DNA of 30,233 bases. It comes from Candidatus Effluviviaceae Genus I sp. (GTDB lineage Bacteria > Joyebacterota > Joyebacteria > Joyebacterales > Joyebacteraceae). Numbering within the stretch: the first letter of the stretch is position 1; every line of letters begins with the position of its first letter. A program made the translations under genes and the position numbers. The notes beneath the pieces were generated by a model that worked only from the letters and a program-made list of their open reading frames with translations, ran no database searches and was not told where the DNA came from. The DNA lies in contig VGIX01000023.1 of assembly GCA_016867725.1 (NCBI GenBank), forward strand, positions 1 to 30,233, in the 5' to 3' direction. This document shows positions 23,373-29,226 of the stretch, piece after piece.

Positions 23373-23448
23373 GCTGGTGTAGCTCAGTCGGTAGAGCAAC
23401 GCACTCGTAATGCGTAGGTCAGCGGTTCGACTCCGCTCACCAGCTCCA
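23373..23448 (+). tRNA. tRNA-Thr (CGT)
   Basis: A 76-nt cloverleaf with encoded CCA. The acceptor stem GCTGGTG pairs with CACCAGC, D stem GCTC/GAGC, anticodon stem ACGCA/TGCGT with anticodon CGT at 23406-23408, T stem AGCGG/CCGCT. Discriminator T. It is 52 bp after tRNA-Phe and probably on the same transcript. Confidence 0.97.
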
Positions 23449-23458
23449 GGCCTTCCGC

Positions 23459-23500
23459 ACACGCTGTGGCCGCCTACGCGCGGCCACAGCGTGTTCTTCT
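23459..23500 (+). terminator. Terminator of the tRNA unit
   Basis: A 15-bp perfect stem (ACACGCTGTGGCCGC at 23459-23473 with 23480-23494) around a 6-nt loop, followed by TCTTCT. Confidence 0.88.
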
Positions 23501-23527
23501 CCCGTCCCACCTGGTGCGTCCTCGCGA

Positions 23528-23556
23528 TTGACATTCGGTGCTGTCTGTGCTATTAT
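23528..23556 (+). promoter_or_regulatory. Near-consensus promoter of the first tagged exported protein
   Basis: TTGACA (23528-23533), a 17-bp spacer, TATTAT (23551-23556). It is the best sigma70-type match in the window and predicts a leader of about 105 nt. A small GGGCAG/CTGCCC hairpin (23627-23650) lies in the leader before the ribosome binding site. Confidence 0.85.
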
Positions 23557-23666
23557 GAACTCGGACAAGGGCGCCCGAACGCTCTGCAGAAGACAGCCAG
23601 CGGAATCGGGACGGTAGGCGAGGTGCGGGCAGACCCCAGGAGGGCTGCCCCCAGAAGGAGGGGGAG

Positions 23667-24494
23667 ATGAAGCGGTTTGCGACGATGGTGCTTGCGGGCA
23701 TCGTCCTCGTCGTCGCCGCCCAGACGGCCGTCGGGGCCGTGGGCTGGTGCGGGAACATCTGGCCCGTGAACGGCACGTCGTACACGTCCAACGACAACAT
23801 CGGCGTGTACGTGCAGGTGTGGAAGCCGGGCGTGACGGACCAGCCGGGCCAGGGCGCCGACATCGCGGCGTATCTGTACTACCGCTGCGGCGGGACGTCG
23901 GACCCGTTCACGGAAGTCGGAATGGTCTACAACGTGGACATCGGCAACAACGACGAGTACATGGGCACGATCCCGGCGGGCCACGGCTGCAGCCAGATCG
24001 AGTTCTACGTGAAGGTCGTGGACCTCACTGACATGGCCGAGTGCTACGGCAACGACCAGTGGGGGAACCCCCCGAACTTCTTCCTGCCCATCACCCAGGT
24101 TCTCGGTCAGGACGTCATGGTGACGTTCCACCTCTGCCTGGCCGGCGAGACGACGACCTCCGGCGACGTGTGCGTGACCGGGAGCGGCAACGAGCTCACG
24201 AACTGGGGGGGCGGCGTCGTCATGACTCGCCCGTGCCCGACGGCGAGCCCGAAGCTGTACCAGGTGACCATCAACTTCCTGGCCGGCTCGAACCCTCATC
24301 GCTGGTACAAGTACAAGAAGGACGGCTGCCAGACCTGGGAGAGCACCGGCGACCACAGCTTCGTGATCGACGACTCGGGCCCGACGATGGACCTCTGGAC
24401 TGACGGGTGGGAGTACCAGACGCCCGACTGCCCGGAGTGCCCGAGCCCGATCGAGTCCGGCACGTGGGGCACGATCAAGGCGCTCTATCGCTAG
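23667..24494 (+). CDS. Exported protein with starch-binding-like domain and C-terminal WGxIKxLYR tail
   Basis: The product is 275 residues. GGAGGGGG precedes ATG 23667. The signal peptide is M-K-R-F-A-T-M-V-L-A-G-I-V-L-V-V, cleavage near A-V-G-A. The N-terminal half is a beta domain (W-C-G-N-I-W-P-V-N-G, Y-V-Q-V-W-K-P-G-V) that I do not recognise. Residues about 148-250 resemble CBM20-type starch-binding domains: V-M-V-T-F-H-L-C-L, V-C-V-T-G-S-G-N-E-L-T-N-W, then H-R-W-Y-K-Y-K-K and W-E-S. No catalytic domain is present. Cysteines come in pairs, suggesting disulfides. The last ten residues (24462-24491) are T-W-G-T-I-K-A-L-Y-R, shared with two neighbours. It has its own strong promoter and is 160 bp from the next gene. 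Confidence 0.85.
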   Translation: MKRFATMVLAGIVLVVAAQTAVGAVGWCGNIWPVNGTSYTSNDNIGVYVQVWKPGVTDQPGQGADIAAYLYYRCGGTSDPFTEVGMVYNVDIGNNDEYMGTIPAGHGCSQIEFYVKVVDLTDMAECYGNDQWGNPPNFFLPITQVLGQDVMVTFHLCLAGETTTSGDVCVTGSGNELTNWGGGVVMTRPCPTASPKLYQVTINFLAGSNPHRWYKYKKDGCQTWESTGDHSFVIDDSGPTMDLWTDGWEYQTPDCPECPSPIESGTWGTIKALYR

Positions 24495-24533
24495 CCGGGG
24501 TCTGAGGCGACTCGCAGTTCAGTGATGTTCGAC

Positions 24534-24571
24534 ATCGGGCCCCGGCGCGCTTCGGCAGTCGGGGCCTGATG
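24534..24571. terminator. Imperfect hairpin after the first tagged protein
   Basis: CATCGGGCCCCG near 24534-24545 and CGGGGCCTGATG near 24560-24571 pair at 11 of 12 positions. It is the first inverted repeat after the stop at 24494 and could end that transcript, though no U-tract follows. Confidence 0.4.
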
Positions 24572-24589
24572 CTCCCAGGGCGCGCTGGT

Positions 24590-24608
24590 CCCCGAGCTTG
24601 TCTCGGGG
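24590..24608. repeat. Short perfect palindrome in the intergenic gap
   Basis: CCCCGAG (24590-24596) pairs with CTCGGGG (24602-24608) around CTTGT. It lies between the first and second tagged genes and is followed by another CCGCGG inverted pair before the ribosome binding site. It looks like a REP-type element, but only one copy is seen in this window. Confidence 0.45.
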
Positions 24609-24653
24609 GGGGCCGCGGCGGCGAGTGCCCCGCGGCGATGGAAGGAGGACGGC

Positions 24654-26363
24654 ATGAGGGCTTTCATGGCGGCGCTTGCGGCGCTGCTCGTACTCCCGGC
24701 GGTCGCGCTGGCGGCCGGTCACATCACGGGGAACTTCCAGGGGTGGAATCCCAACGATCCCAACTACGAGCTTTCGGTCAACGCCAACGGCGTCTACGTG
24801 CTCACGAAGAGCCTCGACGCAGGCGCGCACCAGTACAAGGCCGTTGACGGGAACGCCTGGGGGCAGGACTTCCCCAGCGCGAACCAGAGCTTCTCGCTCT
24901 CCGGCACCGGGAACGTGACCTGGTACGTGAACTTCGGCGCGGTGGTCGGCACGAGGCAGGGCGACGAGTACGTGTTCCACAGCATGAACCCGCCCATCGT
25001 CTGCGGAGACTTCATGAGCGAGCTGGGCGGGAGCGACTGGGACCAGACGAACACGACGCTCACGGTCATGTCGGACCCTGACGGCGATGACGTCTGGGAG
25101 TGGCAGTCCGTCATCCCGGCCGGCAACTACCAGTTCAAGATCGTGCTCAACAACAACTGGGCGCAGAACACCTCGACGTCCGGCAACCGCCTGTTCTCCT
25201 CCAACGGCTCCACGCCGGTGCTCTTCCGCTACCACATGGTGAACAACCTGACCGAGGTCTTCACGGCGGCCCCTCCGACCGTGGTATCGGCCCGCGTGAA
25301 GGCGGCCTGTCCTGTCGACACGGGCGTCCTCGAGGTCAAGTTCTCGAAGGCGGTGGAGGAGACCTCCGCGGAGACCGCGACGAACTACACCGTGGGAGGC
25401 CGCGTCTACACCGTGCTCACCGCCACGCGCGACCCGCTTCAGACGGACACCGTCTACCTGGAGGTGTCTCCGGACCTCGTCGAGGGCGACGACTACACCG
25501 TGACCGTCACCGGCGTCACGGACCTCGATGGACGGCCGGTTGACCCGAGCAACAACACCGCCTGCTTCTTCCTCCACAAGGTCGTCTTCGAAGTTCACAT
25601 GGAGCTCTACGCGCAGGCGAACGGCGTTCCGACCAGCGTCCACATCCAGGGCGACACGTACCCCCTGACGTGGGACCAGTGCGGCGGGTGCCAGACGTAC
25701 GACGACGGCACCAACGGGGATGCGGTCGCGGGCGACCGCGTCTACACGGTCGTCGAGTACTTCTCGCTCGGCTACGCGTGCGGCGGCAGCGCGTCGTCCG
25801 CGCAGGTGAAGTACAAGTACATCGTGGACTGCACAACGTGGGAGGGCGACTACGAGTTCGGTCACTACGTGACGCTCGATCCCAACGCCGCGAGCCAGAC
25901 GATGAACGTGTGGTGGGAGGACGTGGCGCCGTCGGACAACATTTCGTGCGACGTCGGGGTCCGGTTCCAGGTCACCAACGCGCCGACCTGCGGCTACGCC
26001 CTGTACGTCCGCGGCAACAGGGCACCTCTCGACTGGTCGACCGGCATCGTGCTCAGGGACGACGGCACGGGCGGCGACCTCACGTCGGGCGACGGCATCT
26101 ACTCCGCGCTGGTTGTCTTCCCGACCGGCACGCACCGGCAGCTGGAGTACAAGTACTTCTGCGCCGACTCCCAGGAGAGCGGCGTGTACGAGTGCGACAC
26201 GTATCCCAACCGCGCGCTCACGCTCGACGACGTCAACCACTGCGTGATGGCACGCGGCCCGATGGAGTTCGTGGACCTGTGGGGATGGTGCGCGCCCGTC
26301 GCCACGGTTCCCGAGGGCGAGGATCTGAAGAGCTGGGGCCGGATCAAGAGCCTCTACCGTTAG
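24654..26363 (+). CDS. Exported multi-module protein with four starch-binding-like domains and C-terminal WGxIKxLYR tail
   Basis: The product is 569 residues from ATG 24654, with GGAAGGAGGA upstream. The signal peptide ends near A-L-A-A-G. Residues about 23-90 and 115-195 look like pullulanase X25/CBM48-type modules: I-T-G-N-F-Q-G-W, A-G-A-H-Q-Y-K-A-V-D-G-N-A-W; then C-G-D-F-M-S-E-L-G-G-S-D-W, A-G-N-Y-Q-F-K-I-V-L-N-N-N-W. Residues about 215-305 are an SbsA-type Ig domain (L-E-V-K-F-S-K-A-V-E, N-Y-T-V). Two more modules follow (310-425, 440-535), each with a D-D-G-T-x-G-D motif and a Y-K-Y strand (V-K-Y-K-Y-I-V; L-E-Y-K-Y-F-C). No hydrolase domain is present. The tail S-W-G-R-I-K-S-L-Y-R (26331-26360) matches the neighbours. 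It is followed by a strong terminator. Confidence 0.87.
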   Translation: MRAFMAALAALLVLPAVALAAGHITGNFQGWNPNDPNYELSVNANGVYVLTKSLDAGAHQYKAVDGNAWGQDFPSANQSFSLSGTGNVTWYVNFGAVVGTRQGDEYVFHSMNPPIVCGDFMSELGGSDWDQTNTTLTVMSDPDGDDVWEWQSVIPAGNYQFKIVLNNNWAQNTSTSGNRLFSSNGSTPVLFRYHMVNNLTEVFTAAPPTVVSARVKAACPVDTGVLEVKFSKAVEETSAETATNYTVGGRVYTVLTATRDPLQTDTVYLEVSPDLVEGDDYTVTVTGVTDLDGRPVDPSNNTACFFLHKVVFEVHMELYAQANGVPTSVHIQGDTYPLTWDQCGGCQTYDDGTNGDAVAGDRVYTVVEYFSLGYACGGSASSAQVKYKYIVDCTTWEGDYEFGHYVTLDPNAASQTMNVWWEDVAPSDNISCDVGVRFQVTNAPTCGYALYVRGNRAPLDWSTGIVLRDDGTGGDLTSGDGIYSALVVFPTGTHRQLEYKYFCADSQESGVYECDTYPNRALTLDDVNHCVMARGPMEFVDLWGWCAPVATVPEGEDLKSWGRIKSLYR

Positions 26364-26413
26364 GAGACTCCGCAGGCAGGCCATGAGGCCGCCGGGTCGG
26401 ATCCCAGCAGCAT

Positions 26414-26449
26414 CGTCGGGCGGGGAGAGGTCCCCGCCCGACGGCTTTC
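26414..26449 (+). terminator. Intrinsic terminator of the second tagged gene
   Basis: A 13-bp perfect stem (CGTCGGGCGGGGA at 26414-26426 with 26431-26443) around GAGG, followed by GCTTTCC. Confidence 0.82.
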
Positions 26450-26473
26450 CGGGGAGCGGTCGGTCGGGTCCAG

Positions 26474-26502
26474 TTGACACCTGGTTCGCGTTGTCATAGC
26501 TT
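26474..26502 (+). promoter_or_regulatory. Promoter of the ECF sigma/anti-sigma operon
   Basis: TTGACA (26474-26479), a 17-bp spacer, TAGCTT (26497-26502). It reads as a housekeeping promoter. I did not find an obvious second, ECF-type (AAC-N16-CGT) autoregulatory promoter. Confidence 0.65.
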
Positions 26503-26518
26503 GAGCCCGCCCACGGAG

Positions 26519-26543
26519 GCCCGGGCGGTTGCGCCGCCCGGGC
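26519..26543 (+). other. 10-bp hairpin in the leader of the sigma operon
   Basis: GCCCGGGCGG (26519-26528) pairs perfectly with CCGCCCGGGC (26534-26543) around TTGCG. It begins about 10 nt after the predicted transcript start and 32 nt before the sigma start codon. It could be a 5' stabiliser, an early terminator or a leftover of readthrough control. Confidence 0.5.
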
Positions 26544-26575
26544 GGAGACCGGCGTAAACGGGGCGGCGTGACGGC

Positions 26576-27157
26576 GTGTCCAACGACTCGACTGACAGGG
26601 CGACACCCCCGCAGGGCAGAGAGGATGAGGGCCTCGTCCGGCGGCTGAAGGCCGGGGACGAGAGGGCCTTTGAGGAACTGGTCGCTGCGTATCGCGAGCG
26701 GGTCTATCGCGTGGCGTGGCGGGTTGTGAGGGACGACGAGATCGCCGAGGACGTTGCCCAAGAGGCGTTCATACGGGTCTTCCGGCACGTCGGGCGGTTT
26801 CAGGAGCGGTCGAGCCTCTACACGTGGATCTACCGCATCACGGTCAACATCGCTCTCAATCGGCTCCGGAGAGACAGGTTCCGTCACATGGTGCCGATGG
26901 GGGAACTCCAGTGGGAGGATCGGCGAGCCGACGCGGATCCCAGCTATGCGGCGATGAGCTCCGAGCTGGCAGGGCGCGTGGACTCGGCGGTCAGATCTCT
27001 CCCCGACAAGCAGCGGGCCGTCTTCACGCTGAGGTTCTTCGAGGGCCTCAGTCACAAGGAGATCGCGGAGGTCGTCGGCTGCTCTGAGGGCACTTCGAAG
27101 GCGAACTACTTCCACGCGGTGAGGAAGCTCAGGAAGCTCCTGGGGGATCTGCGATGA
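26576..27157 (+). CDS. ECF sigma factor, RpoE/SigW type
   Basis: The product is 193 residues from GTG 26576; the ribosome binding site is weak and no better start precedes the homology. Region 2 (about 25-95): D-E-R-A-F-E-E-L-V-A-A-Y, then I-A-E-D-V-A-Q-E-A-F-I-R-V-F-R, then L-Y-T-W-I-Y-R-I-T-V-N-I-A-L-N. Region 4 (about 135-187): L-P-D-K-Q-R-A-V-F-T-L-R-F-F-E-G-L-S-H-K-E-I-A-E-V-V-G-C-S-E-G-T. Such factors redirect RNA polymerase to envelope or surface genes when released from an anti-sigma. The next gene starts inside its stop codon (ATGA) and encodes that anti-sigma. The operon lies between tagged exported genes two and three. Confidence 0.95.
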   Translation: MSNDSTDRATPPQGREDEGLVRRLKAGDERAFEELVAAYRERVYRVAWRVVRDDEIAEDVAQEAFIRVFRHVGRFQERSSLYTWIYRITVNIALNRLRRDRFRHMVPMGELQWEDRRADADPSYAAMSSELAGRVDSAVRSLPDKQRAVFTLRFFEGLSHKEIAEVVGCSEGTSKANYFHAVRKLRKLLGDLR

Positions 27158-27753
27158 GACGGGAGTGCGCACGGGTCCAGGAGATGCTGGTCGAGTTCGC
27201 GTCGGGCGGCCTTGACGCGAGCGAGCGCTCAATGATCGAGGAGCACTGCGCGGCGTGCGCGGCGTGCGCCGAGGAGCGCGCCGCGCTCGAGCGGCTCCTG
27301 GAGGCCGTTCGCGACGACGGATACAGGCAGCCCTCGCCTTTCCACTGGACGCGCTTCGAGGCGAAGCTCCGGAGGAGGCTTGAGAGTGGCAGGCGGCGCG
27401 GCGAGTCGAGGACCTGGCCGGCGCTGATCCCGAGGCTGGCTCCCGCCGCCGTGGCGCTCTTCTGCTTCGCCGTGGGTCTCTGGCTCGGGCTCAGGCCGGT
27501 GACGGGCGGGGTGGAGCAGGGCGCGCCTCCGCGGGCCGTGGCGTACGGGCCGGTCGGCGTGCCTTCCGTCATCTCTCCCGAGAGCAAGCTCCTGGTCGAT
27601 TCAGGCCGAGGCGCCCATCCCGCGTATGCCGCGGACACGCTCCGCCCCAGTGCCCTTGCCCCGTTCGGCGATCCCCCGGGCATGGTGCTCGCCGCCTCTC
27701 AGCGCCTTGCCATCGTCGGGTCAGGCCCGGGCCAGCGATCGCTCGGACGCTAG
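27154..27753 (+). CDS. Membrane anti-sigma factor with zinc-binding HxxxCxxC domain
   Basis: The product is 199 residues; ATG 27154 overlaps the sigma stop as ATGA, so the pair is translationally coupled. The cytoplasmic N-terminal domain carries the ZAS motif H31-x3-C35-x2-C38 within I-E-E-H-C-A-A-C-A-A-C. A basic stretch (R-R-R-L-E-S-G-R-R-R) precedes one membrane segment at about residues 93-112 (L-A-P-A-A-V-A-L-F-C-F-A-V-G-L-W). The remaining ~85 residues would be periplasmic, are Pro/Gly/Ser-rich and lack a recognised sensor fold. By family precedent it holds the upstream sigma factor inactive until an envelope signal triggers proteolysis or a conformational change. A terminator follows. 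Confidence 0.9.
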   Translation: MRRECARVQEMLVEFASGGLDASERSMIEEHCAACAACAEERAALERLLEAVRDDGYRQPSPFHWTRFEAKLRRRLESGRRRGESRTWPALIPRLAPAAVALFCFAVGLWLGLRPVTGGVEQGAPPRAVAYGPVGVPSVISPESKLLVDSGRGAHPAYAADTLRPSALAPFGDPPGMVLAASQRLAIVGSGPGQRSLGR

Positions 27754-27803
27754 TTGTCGCAGGCCGCCTCGGGACCGCCCGCGCGCGGTCCCGCGGCTTC
27801 AGG

Positions 27804-27838
27804 GGGCCGCCCCGTCATGGGGCGGCCCTTCTGCTTCC
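27804..27838 (+). terminator. Terminator of the sigma/anti-sigma operon
   Basis: GGGCCGCCCC (27804-27813) pairs perfectly with GGGGCGGCCC (27819-27828) around GTCAT, followed by TTCTGCTTCC. A smaller hairpin (GGGACCGC 27771-27778 with GCGGTCCC 27785-27792) lies just before it. Confidence 0.82.
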
Positions 27839-27848
27839 AACTTCGCTC

Positions 27849-27878
27849 TTGTCACGCGGATGAGACCTGTGCTACGAG
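27849..27878 (+). promoter_or_regulatory. Candidate promoter of the third tagged gene
   Basis: TTGTCA (27849-27854), an 18-bp spacer, TACGAG (27873-27878), with TG-type extension upstream of the -10. Leader of about 57 nt. Confidence 0.5.
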
Positions 27879-27941
27879 TCCTGGCGCGCGGGTGTGCTGC
27901 GCAAGAGCTGTTGATGTCGAACCGAGAGGAGGCGTTGGGAC

Positions 27942-29162
27942 ATGGGAGTCTGCGCATGCGTTCTGCTTGCCTTTCTTCTGTGCGCGGGGACAGCCTGGTC
28001 GGCTGACGCCCCGGTGACGGATGCGGCGCGGCCGGCCGGTCTCGCTCAGTCGAGCGCCCCGCTGATCCGGATGACGCCGGGCGCGCAGCCGGACTCCGGG
28101 ACGCTCTCCGATGAGCTGTCCTGGCTTCTCGGCAGCGAGGCCTACCCCGGGGCGCCGACCGCTGCCGATCTGGGCTTCACGGGCCCGCGCTGCGAGCTGG
28201 ACTGCGGCGCATGCGACCGGACGGAGCTTGAGCCGATCTGCGAGGACGACTGGGAGGACATCTGGAATGGGGGCTGCAACTCCTCGCCGGAGGTCTTCCA
28301 GACGCTTGCCCCTTACTACGGGCGCATCACAGTGTGCGGGACGAGCGGCACCTACCTGTACGGGAGTCTGAACTACCGCGACACAGACTGGTACGAGATA
28401 GAGCTCCTCGAGACCACGACCGTCCGCTTCGGGTGCACCGCCGAGTTCCCGGTCCTGATCTTCTTCATCAACGGCACCGCAGGATGCGGTGCCCTTGAGG
28501 TCGTTGACATGGCGACGGCCGATGCCTGCGATGAGGCGTGGGTCGAGGCGACCGTCGGCCCGGGCACGTACTGGTTGTGGGTCGGTTCGCAGACCTTCGA
28601 CGGCGTCCCGTGCGGCTCTGAGTACCTCATGACCGTTGACGGGTTCTACGCCGACTCGTGCGTGGCCGACTGCCCGTTCGGCTCGGTGGTCGAGGGCGAG
28701 CCCATGTGCCACGTCGACTACGTTGACTCCTGGAACGGCGGCTGCAACTCCATGCCGTACGTGTTCCAGACGCTCGATCCGTCCGCCGGGACCATCAGAG
28801 TCTGCGGGGAGACCGGCGTGTTCGAGAACGGCGGGCAGTGCTGGCGGGACACCGACTGGTACCAGATCACGCTCGACCAGCCGCGGACGATCGAGATGTG
28901 CGCGTTCGGTGAGATGCCCCTGCTGCTGTTCATCCTGGGCGGCTCGTGCGACGGCCTGACCTTCCTCGACACCGCGTTTGTTGACGCGTGCGACGCCGGA
29001 TGCGTGTCCGCCGCGCTCAGTCCCGGCACGTACTGGCTCTGGGTGGGGCCGCAGTTCTGGCTGCCGACGGACTGCGGGAGCAAGTACACCATGACGGTCA
29101 CCGGCTACACGACCCCGGTGGAGCGCAGGTCGTGGGGGACGGTCAAGACGCTGTACAGGTAG
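27942..29162 (+). CDS. Exported Cys-rich protein with a duplicated domain and C-terminal WGxVKxLYR tail
   Basis: The product is 406 residues. AGGAGG (27927-27932) lies 9 bases before ATG 27942. A signal peptide (C-V-L-L-A-F-L-L-C-A-G-T-A-W-S-A) and an 60-residue low-complexity spacer are followed by two copies of a ~150-residue domain (about 83-236 and 240-390). Both copies share W-N-G-G-C-N-S-x-P-x-V-F-Q-T-L, G-x-I-x-V-C-G, R-D-T-D-W-Y-x-I, D-A-C and P-G-T-Y-W-L-W-V-G, then C-G-S-x-Y. The cysteines are in equivalent places, which suggests conserved disulfides. The shape resembles PPC-type beta sandwiches, and I recall similar D-T-D-W-Y domains in planctomycete proteins; function is unknown. 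The tail S-W-G-T-V-K-T-L-Y-R (29130-29159) matches the two upstream exported proteins. Confidence 0.88.
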   Translation: MGVCACVLLAFLLCAGTAWSADAPVTDAARPAGLAQSSAPLIRMTPGAQPDSGTLSDELSWLLGSEAYPGAPTAADLGFTGPRCELDCGACDRTELEPICEDDWEDIWNGGCNSSPEVFQTLAPYYGRITVCGTSGTYLYGSLNYRDTDWYEIELLETTTVRFGCTAEFPVLIFFINGTAGCGALEVVDMATADACDEAWVEATVGPGTYWLWVGSQTFDGVPCGSEYLMTVDGFYADSCVADCPFGSVVEGEPMCHVDYVDSWNGGCNSMPYVFQTLDPSAGTIRVCGETGVFENGGQCWRDTDWYQITLDQPRTIEMCAFGEMPLLLFILGGSCDGLTFLDTAFVDACDAGCVSAALSPGTYWLWVGPQFWLPTDCGSKYTMTVTGYTTPVERRSWGTVKTLYR

Positions 29163-29178
29163 CCTTCTGCGCCGTTCT

Positions 29179-29215
29179 GAGGGGCCGTCCCCGCCTCGGG
29201 GGCGGCCCCTCTTGT
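29179..29215 (+). terminator. Terminator between the third tagged gene and purD
   Basis: GAGGGGCCG (29179-29187) pairs with CGGCCCCTC (29203-29211), with an inner CCCC/GGGG extension after a one-base bulge, followed by TTGT. It ends 15 bp before the purD start, so purD probably uses readthrough or a promoter inside this region. Confidence 0.7.
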
Positions 29216-29226
29216 CCAGAGGACCC

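Noticed and set aside
24654-26363. The multi-module protein considered as a pullulanase or amylase
   Set aside because: No glycoside hydrolase barrel or catalytic motif is present; all modules are beta-sandwich type.
24519-26606. Open frame of about 695 codons on the minus strand opposite the second tagged protein
   Set aside because: It has no ribosome binding site, signal or recognisable motif and is an antisense shadow of a gene with a signal peptide, domains and a shared tail.
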